Below, in pieces: positions 46,600 through 59,300 of a stretch of DNA of 64,000 bases. Source of the stretch: Phialocephala subalpina (taxonomy: Eukaryota > Ascomycota > Leotiomycetes > Helotiales > Mollisiaceae). Every line of letters starts with the position of its first letter. The stretch's first letter is position 1. The notes below the pieces were generated by a model. It was not told the DNA's origin. It worked only from the letters and a program-made list of their open reading frames with translations, and did not search any database. The stretch covers positions 7,441-71,440 of the forward strand of contig FJOG01000089.1 of assembly GCA_900073065.1 (NCBI GenBank), written 5' to 3'. The position numbers and the translations under genes were made by a program.

Positions 46600-49500
46600 A
46601 AAATAAAAGTAAGCGGTTTACGCGTATTTCCGAGGCTTACCGCGCTTCCGTTTTAGTTTCTTTATTACTTGGTCTTTTATCGAGGGGAGTAGTTCGGGGC
46701 TTTTGCGGCGCTTAAGTGATTGAGCTTCTTTGAGACCGTGATTTTTATCGTAGGAGTCTAATAACTCCTTCGCGTTTCTGAGGTTGGGGTAAATTAGTAA
46801 CCAAGTATTATAGTCCTCCGATTAACCCTTTCACTTAATTAAATATTTGCGGTTTTAGCTATAGCTATTTTGTTTATAATTTAAGATAGTTTTTACCTCC
46901 AATTCTTGTTTGTTATCGTTGTTAGCGAGCTCCGAGTTAACGCCTGTAAAAAAGTCTTCCGGCTGTTTTCCGGCGCTAGCGATATACTCCTCGAGGAGAG
47001 AAACGTGGAAAACAGGGTAGAGCTGTAAGTATAGAGAGGGTAGTTTAAGCCTATAAGCGGCCTTACTAATATACTCCTCGATTTGAAATGGCCCGATGAA
47101 TTTAAAGGCGAGTTTCTTTAGTTTTAGCCGAATGTTTTTCGTAGATAATAAAACCTATGACCCTACCGCGAAGTGCTTATCGAGCTTATGCTTATTATAG
47201 TACTTCTCCTTGTTTTTCTGCGCGCGATCCTAGAGCTCTTAAAAGTTTTTTCTTTTTTCTTTAAAGTTTTTACTCGTTGTCGCGCAATTAGTACCTCCCC
47301 TTGAAGCCTATCCTTAGGGTTCCATAGTAAACGTGGGTTATAGCCGTAGACGACTTTAAAGGGGGTCGTCTGGAGCATTTAGTGCTTCGAACTATTATAA
47401 GTAAACTCTACGAACGAGAGTTTACTTGCCTAGTTGTTTTTTTTAGCGTTGTAATAGCAGCGTAAATAGTGTTTAAGCACTTGGTTTTAGCGCTCAATTT
47501 GCCTGTTAATCTAAGGATGGAACGCTATAGAGAGCCGTTACTTGCAAAAGAGATAAAAACAAAGTGCAGACTAAAACTTTGAAATAAAAACGCTACTTCG
47601 ATTCGAAATAATACCGTTAAAGGTCTCGAAATTGCTGAAAACTTTGTCTTATAATAAGGTAATTAACTCGGGAGCATTAATGGTTTTATGGCAAGGGATA
47701 TACTTAGCTATCTTTGAGTAACGGCAGACGACGACGAGTATACTATCGAAGTTATTGCCATTAGGATTTTTATAAAGGGGCAGTCCTATAATAAAATCTA
47801 TTAATATTTCCGACTAAGGCCTAGTAAGTTGCGGTAAAGTGCTAAAAAGCCCGTAAAGCGCGTGACGCCTAGCCTTGACTCTCTAATAGATGTCGCATTC
47901 ACGAATATAATCACGAACGTCGTCTTTAAGCCCTCCCCAGTAATAGGCTCTTCGAATAAGTTCTAGCGTTTTATTTACGCCGAAGTAGTCTGCTAAAAGG
48001 TCGTCGTAATAAAGCTTCACGATTTCGGCTTTAAATGCGAAGTCATAAAGCACAAAAACTCTACTATTCCAACGTAAAAGTCCCTATTTATCGGCTTACC
48101 AAATTTCCTGCCCTTAAGAGTTTCTTTTGCGCGTTTTATCGACCCGTATTAACTTGCTATACTCATCGTTTTACTACGATAGCAAAATGAGGTCTATAAC
48201 GGGGTCGATAAAGGGCGCTAGCGCGGTACTCGAACGCATTACTGCACATATCTATAATCTTAGGATTAATTGTTTGCAATTAGCTAAATCTATTAACGAT
48301 TAGAGGTTTTAATCGCTATACTCCCCATCAGAAACTTTGTCTATGGATAGACAATCGTTTATAGCCTTTAGGGCGGGGTCTCGGAGGTTTCTAGCCCCTA
48401 CTTCCAAATTACTAGTTTGGATTTCTTAGTCGAGATCTTTCTACTTATTAACTAAAGCTAAACTCGACTTATACGTCGCGAATAAGCGTCATATAGTCGG
48501 AGATATTTCTAATCCGATTAAAATATCGCGGATTACAACTACAAACTTCCCCTTTAGCTTATTCTAGAAAGTAGGAAGCTAGGAGTCTTTAAAGGCCTCT
48601 TTAAGTGACTTATCATTATAATCCGATCGGCGATTTAATCCATTTGCTAGATTTAACGAGCCTTTCCGGTAGATAATCTCAAAGTCGTAAAAGGCAAGAT
48701 ATATAACCCATTTTGCTTATCGCCTTTCTAAATACTTAGTATTCACTTAGTATTTGAGGTTATTATAATTAGTAATCACTTCCATAGTATACTTAGTACC
48801 TTTAAAGTAATGTCGCCACTCTTTAAAGCTCTCGATAATCGCTAGTAGCTCTTTATCGTAAGTTGCGTAGTTTTTTTCCGCGTCGCTAATCTTGCGGGAG
48901 AAAAAGGCTATGAGGTACTAGTAACGCTTCGAACTACCTTCTAAGCCCTCTTGTTATGATAAAGTCCCTGCGATAGCAAATTTCGACGCGTTAATTTCCA
49001 GACGAATTTTCTTTGTTAAGTCGAAATAGATTAAGAATAATGCTTTAGTAAAGGCTTTTTTCAAGTCTTTAAAGCTTTATTTAACTTCCGTTGTAAATAT
49101 AAACTCTTTAGACTTTACGCCTTTCTCTATGCCTTTAAGTAGCTTTAAGAGGCCTATAGCCACGCCAGAGAACTTGTGCACGAAACGGCGGTAGAAGTTG
49201 GCAAACCCTAAGAAAACTTGAACTTCTCGAAAAGAAGTTAATTTAAACTATTTAATGATTATCCGAACCCTTTCCGAGTTTGGGTGTATTCCGTCGCAAC
49301 TAATAATAAACCCAAGAAACTCTACTTGCTTCTTATTAAACTCACATTTACTGAGTTTAGCGTAAAGCTTGTGTTTGCGGAGCCTTTTTATCACTTGAAG
49401 TACATGCGACTCGTATTTAGCAAGATCTCGAGAGTAAATTAAGATATTATTTAAGTAAACTACGATAAAGTGGTCTAATAAGCCCGAAAAAGCTCCGTTA

Positions 49501-50640
49501 ATATACGCTTAGAAAATTACTAGCGCGTTCGTTAATCCGAATGGCACTACTTAGTATTTAAAGTGACTATAATAGGTTCGGAAAGTTGTCTTCTAAACGT
49601 TTCCCCCCCGAATTCGTATGCGGTAGTAAGTATCTTTCAAATCTAACTTAGTGAAAATCTGGGCACTTATAAGGCGGTCTAAAGTCTCGTTAATTAGAAG
49701 TAAAAAATGTCGGTTTTTAATCGTCATTTTATTAAGACTTTTGTAATCCACGCAGAGCTTTAAGCCTCTATCCTTTTTGGGCACGAAAAGTATAAGGGCT
49801 CCCGCAAAGCTAATAAAAAAGCGTATTTACCTTTTCTCGAGAGAAATTGCGATATAATCGCGAAGTGCCGCGAATTGAAGTTCTAAGAGGTTATATAGGG
49901 GCCCGTAAGGCACTTAACCCTTTATCTCAATCGCATGCTCGTATTTACTTTATTCGGGAAAGATAAAGGCTACCCCTTCGTCGAAGATATCCTTATAGCC
50001 CCGGAGATACTCCGATAGAGTAATTTCCTACTTTTAAGTAGTTATAAAAACCCTCGATATTTCCGACCTTTAAAAAGTAAGTAATTCTACCTTTGAACTT
50101 AAGTATTTATACTTCTTGTAATTGATTAAATAACCGCATTTTCCTCTTTTAAAGAAAACCGTATAGGCTTCGGTATTTGGTTCGGTTTTAAGAAGCTCCG
50201 TAAACTCGGAGGGGCTTAAGACTTCAATATCATCCTAGGCTGCCACGTAGGCCCATCTTCCCGTTGGCTAATTGTAAATACTAGTACTTTTTTTAATAAA
50301 TTAGTCTCTTTTTAGTATTATCTTATAACTCGACTTATCGCAGCCGTAAAAGCGCTACTTGAAGTCACGAGTCTGCCTACGGTTATTAGTAATAGTGAGG
50401 TCTAAGTCGTAGTAGTTAGAAACCTAGAAAACGTGTCCGTTAAGGGTCGCAAAGGATATATCGCACTTAGCGTTAGGAACAAAATTGTTCCTTTTCGCCA
50501 CGTGGTTATCGATAAAGCAATTATCGGCGCTAGTATCTCCTATCCCTTCCGTAGCCAATTCGGTACTTGTATCTCTTTGTTTAAGAAGCCCTTAAATAAA
50601 AAAGCGTATAAGCGTCTCATTAAATCGGTTTATACTTAAG
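46600..50640 (-). pseudogene. pol remnant: RT, RNase H, integrase, chromodomain
   Basis: Read on the minus strand. The reverse transcriptase is at about 49800-49300: [40 protein letters not shown]. Its catalytic box reads YLNN (49457-49446) instead of YLDD. RNase H signals lie at about 49000-48650, integrase core at about 48100-47600 and the integrase C-terminal part at 47378-47163 (TTPFKVVYGYNPRLLWNPKD). A chromodomain follows at about 46910-46730 (TILNYKQNSYS, NRKYLIK). Stops are spread throughout, so no polyprotein can be made. Protease was not located with confidence. Confidence 0.85.
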
Positions 50641-52430
50641 ATTTAATTGCGTCTTTTCCCGAGCCGGAAAAAGTCCGGGAAAACTCCTTTATCACGTTGA
50701 AGGCCTTCTTATATATTGCTTTAATTAACTTTTCGCTCTTTTTGGCCCTAAGGAAATCTTCTTTAGCCTTAGCCTTCTTAGGGTTTTCCTTAGCCCATTC
50801 TATGTACTTCGGGCAGCGCGAATCTCCGGAGAAGTGTCTTTTCCCACTGTAAGTCCAGTAGGTCTTTTCCGAGTCGTTATTACTACCGTTTCTTGAACTA
50901 GAGCTAAATAGCTTACTAAGGTTAGAACTCTAATTGAAAGAACGTAACTCCCGTTTGCCCTTATCCTTTCTACTGTTAGGTCTAGGCTTTTTAGAGGAGT
51001 TATGGCCCTCGTTATTATTTCTATCGTTTCGCTTCCTTTTCGTATCGTGGTCGAAATAACTCTTTTTTATCTTTTAGAGGTTTTTAGATTGTAGTTTAGC
51101 CTCTTAAAAGTCCCGTAAAAGTATGTCTATTGTAGGAGGAAGAATCCCACTAGTCTTATTATATTATTATCCTTTCGTAAAAAGGTTCGTAATAGCGTTC
51201 GAAAGGGTTTATATGCGGTCGCTTTCTTTGCGCACTAATAAATCTCGTTTGTACTCGCGCATACGATTATAGACTTCTAATATTATCTCGTTTTTACTAT
51301 TATTTTGGGTGAGACGCTAAAGCTTTGCGAAAGTATTCGTTTCTCGTTCTTAAAGTAACGCGATAAAATCGTATGTTTAAGACTTTTGATCTGCCTAGGA
51401 CATTCGGACCCCAAAAGGGCCAATAGCGGAGGATTGTAAGAGAGACCACTTATTTTTCACTTCCGAGTTTGTTTTAAAGCGCGTCGCCGTGGTATTTATT
51501 TTTAATCGATGGGAGTTATACGTGAAAAGTTAAGCTCTGAAAACGTCTTTTATAGCGTCGAAAAAAGTTCGATGCTTTATAATATCCTTTTCTTCGTAAA
51601 ACGGAGGGAGAGTAATAGACTTTGCTTGGCTTTCCTTTTGTATCTCAAATCCGACGTCGAAGCCTAGAGAAAAATCAAATATCTAGTTCGAAACAGGTGC
51701 TTCGAAAGTAGGTCGAACGGGCGTCCTAAGGGGAAGGTCGAAAGTCGGCCTTGGGTTTTGAGACGCGTTTTCAATCGAGAGGTTTCTAGAGGCTTTTCTT
51801 CTCTCGTTGTTGAGAGCGCTTAACGCGTAAAAGCCACGAAGTCCGTTAGCGGAGTTTCTTGGCCCCTAATCGTATTTATCGCGAATATATTCTCTGCGAG
51901 GGGTTAACCCACCCCGTTCAAGTCCGCGCTAGCGATACGCGTCGTTTCTGGCGTTAATTTGGGCCTATAGACGCTAAACCGTATCGAGGACTTGGTTCAG
52001 GAGGTCTTATTGTTCCTGCTGTCGCGCAAGAAAGCGCTGGTCTGCCTAGTCGGCGGAAGGGTCTCGAGGCCTTTCCTAGACGCGATCGGAGCCAGCTGGA
52101 GACCTGAAAGATCTGCCTAAAGACTTAGCTGGAGTGTCTCTATTTCCAACGCTGGGAGCAGTGCTTAGAGTAGCGCTAAATTGCTGTCCATAGTTTAAAG
52201 TTTGGCTAGGGCCTTTAGTAATCTATTGAAAATTACTAGTAGCGGCCCTTGCGTTGCCACTTAAAGTCCCAAAAGTAAGAGATTCGCCGTTTCCCTTAGA
52301 GTTCTAAGAGAGTTGCTAAGCCTAAGAGCAAAGGACGCTACTATCTGCTGAAAGAGGGCCCGTAAGAGCTCCTTCTCCGTTACTATTATTAACAACCATA
52401 GCTTCGTGCGCGCTATTGTCGAACTCCTAA
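50640..52430 (-). pseudogene. gag remnant with mutated zinc knuckle
   Basis: Minus-strand coding-like sequence with many TAG/TGA stops. Near its end (about 50870-50810) it reads YSGKRHFSGDSRCPKY, which corresponds to a CCHC zinc knuckle in which the first two cysteines are now Tyr and Ser (TGT/TGC to TAT/AGT-type changes). A basic linker (RKRNDRNNNEGHNSSKKPRP) lies before it, as expected for gag. Its position between the 5' LTR and RT supports the call. Confidence 0.7.
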
Positions 52431-52453
52431 CCCTTAAAGTAAAGAGATTAGAA

Positions 52454-52715
52454 TGTGAAGTGTAAAATAGAAAGAGGCAACAATAAATCAAATTAGTACT
52501 AGACTAATCTCTATCCTTTTGCCAGAGATTCAAAGAGCCCCTATATACAGAATAACAGCCTAAGAATAACAACCGCATAGCCCCCGTAAGACCTCCTACG
52601 CTACGCGTAAGCTTACGCGAGCTCTACGTAAGTTATAGAGGCTACGCAGCCTTAGGTGGTGGCTGTAAGCCAGCCAGAGGCTGCGCTAGTAGGACACCCA
52701 ATCCTACACGTGACA
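52454..52715 (-). repeat. 5' LTR of the chromovirus
   Basis: 262 bp; on the plus strand it starts TGTGAAGTGTAAAATAG and ends CTACACGTGACA, so on the element's own strand it runs TGTCACGTGTAG to CTTCACA. TATATAG on the minus strand within it could serve as a TATA box. No clear tRNA primer-binding site was found next to it. Confidence 0.9.
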
Positions 52716-53338
52716 ATAATTTTGAATTTTGATATAATAAGATTTTTATTTAATATATTTTATAAAAAATATAAAAGTATATTAATATATTTATGAAAAT
52801 TAATTAATTACAATATATAATATAATCGCTAAGAAAATACTTATTATTTTTTGACTTTCGAGTTTATATATTACTCGAAGAATTCGATGGAAATTTATAT
52901 TAAAATCTTTGATTTATATAAATAATTTTGTTGAAAAACTAAAGACACTTTTATCGAGCAAAATAATCGTGAATTTTACGAACGAATCGAATATGAAGTC
53001 ATTTATTCTCTACTTCAATTAGTTCGATTCGAGGGAGGCTACTCTAATTCGTATTCGTAGTCTTCAATTATCAGTCGTACCCCAGCGTCCTTGAAAAGAC
53101 ATTGCAATTGCAACCCACAGCCAACTTGTTTCCTTAATTGGCCCATCTACTACTGGAAAAAGGATTGGTCTGGTCAAATTCAGCTCTGCGTGTTTAAATC
53201 ATGACATATAAGCTCAGGTCTATCTCATATACTTTGCAATTATAAGGACGGCGAGGTAAAAATTAGTGCAAAGCCCAATGCAAAAAGCATATTTTAGATC
53301 TGCTAAGTATGTCCAGATTCCACATCTTCCCAGAAGCC
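52716..53338. other. AT-rich flank and spacer
   Basis: 52716-52980 is AT-rich, the continuation of the block split by the chromovirus. From about 53000 composition becomes normal and forms the 3' flank of the sacsin-like gene. No gene. Confidence 0.55.
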
Positions 53339-56300
53339 TCAAAGTATTCCGGAATGAACTTTCTCCACAGTATCACGATTCTGCTCAATAAACTCCGCGC
53401 ACATTCGCTCAACAGCCTTGGCTCGCACCTGCCTTGCACGCTCCCGAATCCTTATAACATTCTCAAGATTTATGAATGCTCTACCTGCGATTAGAATCTT
53501 ATCTTCGACTTGAGATGCCAAAGCAGGGATCAACCAGTAGTCAGCGCCCTTGTGGAGATCTAAGAGCAGGTCGAGCTTCACAGCCTTGGCGTCTGCATCA
53601 TCGCTCTCCGAGACCTCCATTTCTTTCCAATTAATTTCATCCTCATAAGCGTAGTTGATCATTGTCGATAAGGTGTGGTATGATAAAACGTCCTCAGGGT
53701 CCATGTCCTTATCATACTCGATCATATCGTCCACTTTCCATCTACCACTGAATTGGAGAGCACACTTCTCTGATATCGCGGCTAATACCACTCGATGTGC
53801 ATAAATGATTTTGCCTTCGGTGGAGTATTTGATATCTATCAACTTCCCTTCGCGCCTCAATTGCCGCAATGAATTTGATACTGTCCGACTGGAGTGGAGC
53901 TCGGGGCGTGTGACAGTAGGGTAGATGATAGAACTGCAGCCCAAAGCTCTTAATAGCTTCTCATAACGCATCAGACCCGGTCTAACCGCTTTTATTGGCC
54001 CAGCATCGAATGAACTAGATAGGACAAGCTCCTCAATCATATGCCAAGACGACTTGATATCATCTAGTAGCATAACATTGTGATCCGACGTATTTAGATT
54101 CAGCCAAATTGCACTATTCTTGAGATTGAAGCTGGTCATACTCTCTTGGACGCGGTCTTGGAGGTAATCGTAGGTGAGATACAGATCAGCAAGAAAGTCG
54201 CGAATCTGGTATCGTTTCAGGTGCTGGGCAACGTCCTTCATCTGCTCCAGATGTCGCCATACCGTATCGATTTTCGGCTGGCCGTTGCCAGGAACTTTAC
54301 CCAGAACCTCTCTTGTTGGTTGGTGAATGGGAAATGAAGTCTGACTCCAACAAATTCCAACATAGTCATGGGAAATAACCTCGGAGAGACATAGTAGTCG
54401 CTGCTTAATAGCCACCGAGGCCATGATATTTTGTCTGTATTCAGATTCGCCATTGAAAGCTGTTCTGGATAGAAAAACACTCTCCTGTGAAATAGCCAAC
54501 CAGTCATAGACACCAAACCTCTGAATGTTGGAATTGGGAGCAGTCAATGGAGATAAAACTGTCCGGCTATCTTGCTCAAGGTGCGGATCCATGCGTCGAT
54601 CCTCGGCACTCAGACGGAGTTTCATTACTTGAAGGCATTGAATATAGTCTCCAGGGTTAATGAAATTATCCACTCGGTGACGAAGACCCACTCTCAGCCA
54701 AAACCATCGATACTCTTTCACGCTCTCGTGGAGGAATCTAGTTTCTCTTTGGTGTCTGAAAGCTGTTACAAAGATTTGGTCCTGATGGTCATAAAGCTCG
54801 CATGCTTTTCTTAAGTTACGATTCCCATCAGCTGCAAGTTTGCTCTGCTTTAAGGTGGACGAAAGGGTGTGCGAAGAATCTGCGGAAAAGGAGGTACCAG
54901 AAATAGCAGCAATAAGTGGTTTGAAATGTTGCCAGTAAGTGTCACTTAGAGTCGACGGTAGTGGCAGCACATAGTCCCTGAGAAGTGCTTCAGTTGATAG
55001 TTTCTTAACTCCCAATTTCAAGAGGCAATCTTGGTTTCGGGAATCGCTTGAAAATTGAGGATTGACAAATCGATGACGGTCTTTTATCCATGGAATCAAA
55101 AGGTGATTGTTTACGGCCATCAAGGCATTATTAGCAGATATTAACTGATCTGTAGAAGACGCATGGACACTCGGCCAGAGAGGAATCGATTTCAAATCCG
55201 CGCTGAGACCGGAGAAGCGCTCAGATTCACGGCTCAAAATTTGGTTCGAAACGTGAGATATAACGAGACTTCGGAATGTCTAATTGCCATTGTCAGTATT
55301 TATTTCGGATCTAAAGTAAAATTTATGATAAACATTTAGGTTTTGTTGGGGAAATATTACCTTCACGTCGACAGGGTCAAGATGAGTCTCGATGAAGCTC
55401 CCGACTCCAGCATGGCCCGCAAGTATTCGTAGCGCCCGAACAAATCTATGAAAGGAAATATCTTTGTGGAAAGACTTTTCATTATCCACAAGCGATTTTG
55501 GCATGAGTTTGGTGTTGAAGCGATAAAGGCCAGGGATTTTATCGCACAAACGTTGATGCTCCAAAATCGAAGGCTCCACCACCGTCGCAAGTTGCTGGAA
55601 CTCTACCGGCGTAGCGTATGTGTTGACGCAATCGCGTGTCGCTCGAAATATTTTGACACCAAAAGCGTCAATATTAGACGAAGGTAGAGATGAATCGATG
55701 TTCCCGTTCCAGAATTTCCAAAATTCGGTGAGCCATCCCTCCGCCTCTGGATTCGGGGTTGAGACTACAGGTCTCATCTCCAATAGTTTCCTGATATGGC
55801 AAAGTCGCAACCCGGTCAAATTAAACTTTCCACTTTCTAGAACTGGTCCGAGTTTGGCACCAGTGCTTGAGGTCACTAAATATCTTGATGCGAAGTCGAA
55901 GAGCTTCAACTCTTGCTCGGAGGCTACATAGTACTTCGATGATTGGGTATCATTGGTATCAATATACTTCAATGTAGCCAAGCTTCCATCTGCGAGGGGG
56001 AGAAGGTGGCAGCCATCCAAGTCGTTAAGGTCGGCGTCGTCTGGGATTAGTTGGCGGAATAGCACATCCAGTATGAGTCGGTTCTCAGCCAATTCTTTTA
56101 GCAGGCATGTTTTACTCCTGTCTGACTTGAAGAGTTCTCGTAGCATTGGTCCTGTAACGGACTTTACACTTGGTAGTACCTTGAGATGTTTCGCAACTTC
56201 TGTTGGGATATGGCGGACTAGATTTACTTCCAACGAGATAAGCAGAGCAGCAAGTATCTCGGAATGACTCTTCGGTAAGAAGTCAAATACTGCTTGATTG

Positions 56301-59300
56301 ATATCAAGTAGTTCGGCCGCTCGGCGTCGAGGAAGCCCCANNNNNNNNNNNNNNNNNNNNNNNNNNNNNNNNNNNNNNNNNNNNNNNNNNNNNNNNNNNN
56401 NNNNNNNNNNNNNNNNNNNNNNNNNNNNNNNNNNNNNNNNNNNNNNNNNNNNNNNNNNNNNNNNNNNNNNNNNNNNNNNNNNNNNNNNNNNNNNNNNNNN
56501 NNNNNNNNNNNNNNNNNNNNNNNNNNNNNNNNNNNNNNNNNNNNNNNNNNNNNNNNNNNNNNNNNNNNNNNNNNNNNNNNNNNNNNNNNNNNNNNNNNNN
56601 NNNNNNNNNNNNNNNNNNNNNNNNNNNNNNNNNNNNNNNNNNNNNNNNNNNNNNNNNNNNNNNNNNNNNNNNNNNNNNNNNNNNNNNNNNNNNNNNNNNN
56701 NNNNNNNNNNNNNNNNNNNNNNNNNNNNNNNNNNNNNNNNNNNNNNNNNNNNNNNNNNNNNNNNNNNNNNNNNNNNNNNNNNNNNNNNNNNNNNNNNNNN
56801 NNNNNNNNNNNNNNNNNNNNNNNNNNNTAGTCAGGTGAGCCTTCGGGAAAAGTCGTCGTGAACTCTTTGGCAATTCCTTCCAGAACGACGCACAAAGAAG
56901 CTCCGCGCAACTTCTTTTGGGCGGCTCTTCCTGAGGCCAGAAGTCGAATACACGTTGCCGAACTTGCGTTCCAATGTCGTCAAGGAATAGTAAATATAAC
57001 TTTGGCAGAGCATCTTGTAAAAGATATCTATTCCATTCGGATCCGTGAGATTGTGTGCCATATTCGTCTACTGCTATAGACTTCCGGTCGCCGGAGAGCG
57101 AAAAAGTAGCGTGAATATGAACTGGAAGATCTGAAGATATTGGCAACGGAAGGGTGTTGAACATCTTTGACTGGATAGCCTTTGGAGGTATGATGTTACG
57201 ATCATAACAGTCGAATGTCGAAGAAATGAGCGCAGCGAGCCCGCACTCAACATTTTTCATTACCCTCCTCGAGCTGTCTGGAAGATGATCGGCCGCTGGA
57301 AGTAAGTCCTCAATGGCAACCCACCATTTGTCTTTGCCAGTTATTTGGGTGCCGAACTCCGGATTCTTGACGAATTGACATATGACAAGCTCAGAGAATG
57401 ACTTATCATCCTCGTCCAATGGCGGTCGTCTAGTAACAGACCACCCATCATTGGGATTTAAATTAGTGCTGAAAGATATTGATTTGATCCGTCTCAGGAA
57501 TAGTAGCGATATACGAGCCTCATTGAAGTAAGTATCCATGAGACGGAGGACTTCATCACTGTTCAAGTTTCCCTTGCTTGTTCTCAAGATAGATTTTGTC
57601 TTGGCGGTTCGAAGTGGAAAGCGAAAGATGGTTCCAGGGTAGTTGTCAAGACCTCGTGTATAGCCCCATAAATCTTCGAATGGGGCAAGCTGATCTTGAC
57701 AAACATATCCCAGTTTGGATAATAACAGTTTGACACCTGGCTTGCGTTTTCCTGTGATCTGATTTCGTGGTAGAACCTCTTGACGGGGGCTGTAGGTAAC
57801 TGATCAGTACTGGAGAGGATGAAGATTAGTCGAACTTACTCGAGGATAAGCAGATATCTTCCCGACAAGATCATAGGAACATCTGTCCAATGATACATTG
57901 TCTGAGAGCCCCGTCCAAACTGGCCAATAGTCTCCCTATCGTGTGCTTTACTCCCTTCCCCTACGTTTTTGAACCCCTTGAAGTCATCGTCGCTAAAGAC
58001 TAAAGGGTATTTCTAAGAATTTATTGAAATCAAAGGATTGCAGATGACTTACCTCCATCATTATGGACTAGAAATGCTGGGCCTTGAAACAATTTCATTT
58101 CGGGCGTAAGAAGCTTGTCACGAGGGTGGACTCTTTCGTCTAATAGCCAACTGATTTTTGACGCTCCTTTAGCATCGTCTGCATTTGCGAGATATTCTCT
58201 GAAAGTTGATTCAACTGGATATCGATCCAAAGTATCGGCAATGCGTGTTGTCACATTTTCCCGCTGATCGAACTCATCCTCATCGTCAACATCTTCAATC
58301 TCCAATATCCCTTTAATCAATCGCTCCCTCAAACTGCCAATCCGAAGTCTCTGGATTGTTCTGCGCGGAATTTCTGGATGAGTAAGGTTGACCTTCTGCT
58401 TCAATTTTACAGGGCCAAGATCGTTGAAGTTGATATCTTGAAGTGGGTAAAACTCTCCAGCTTCACTGATGGCTTTTAGGCCCGCTAGGGAATCCCGTGG
58501 AAACCTGCTGGCCAAGTTAAGGATCTCGATTGCAACGGCAATATCAGATTCTTCAAGCACCGGTTTCGCTTCTAATCTTGCTTGGACTTTCAGCAGATCT
58601 CTTGGATATAGTTGATCTCCAACTTCAAGTCTTGTTAGCAAATCCGTATGATCTTGCCAGAACTTGCGGTCAACATTTGCAAGATATGGTTGTAGACGCT
58701 CGCACCCATCAATAGACCTCTTTGGTGGACAGAGGGCCTGCGATGGTACGACAAACAAGCCGCTGCTCGCAAGGATGCAAGGAAGACTCATTAATGCGTT
58801 AGCTAACGGCTCCGTAAGGTCATCTTGGGAGATGTAGGTCAGGACTGCGTCAACAATCTTCCGATCCTTCCTTTGAATGCCAAAACTGAGCTGTGAAAGC
58901 AGAATGCCAGTTGGTAATTTGTTATTCCAGCCAAGCCGCGCTTCCCACTCAGTTGATATAGAAATTGGAAGGATCGGGAGCTGAGAACTGACCAACAATC
59001 CATCTCTACGGCCCCGGCATTCATCTGAGGCTTTCAACGACAAAGTACCACTCAGATCAATCGTCGGGAGCCACTTGAGATGTCTCAGGTCCGAGTCTTC
59101 CTGTTCCTCCAATGGCAAAGTCCAGCTGCAGGCAGATTTCAATAGCCTTTGAGCACGCTCCTGTATGTTCGACAATGAGTACTTGGTATTTGCGTAGCAG
59201 CGTATTCGATGTTCAACCACAGCTTCATCCACTGCTGTCTTCAAACCACATCCTTTCAAGGCAGCGTTAAAGTTCTGAAAGAAGCTTTCCTTTGGAAATA

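Larger units (their letters stand above)
44611..52715 (-). mobile_element. Full-length Ty3/Gypsy LTR retrotransposon (chromovirus), RIP-degraded
   Basis: An 8,105 bp element with 262 bp LTRs at both ends and the 5-bp target duplication ATAAT (44606-44610 and 52716-52720). Read on the minus strand the order is 5' LTR, gag with a zinc-knuckle remnant, reverse transcriptase, RNase H, integrase, chromodomain, polypurine tract, 3' LTR. RT before integrase places it in Ty3/Gypsy, and the chromodomain makes it a chromovirus. All frames carry many stops. An extra plus-strand ORF lies between pol and the 3' LTR. The two LTRs differ almost only by transitions, as RIP would produce, so LTR divergence is not a clock here. 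Confidence 0.93.

Noticed and set aside
52420..52453. tRNA primer-binding site next to the 5' LTR
   Set aside because: The sequence after the LTR does not begin with TGG or match a tRNA 3' end that I can recognise.
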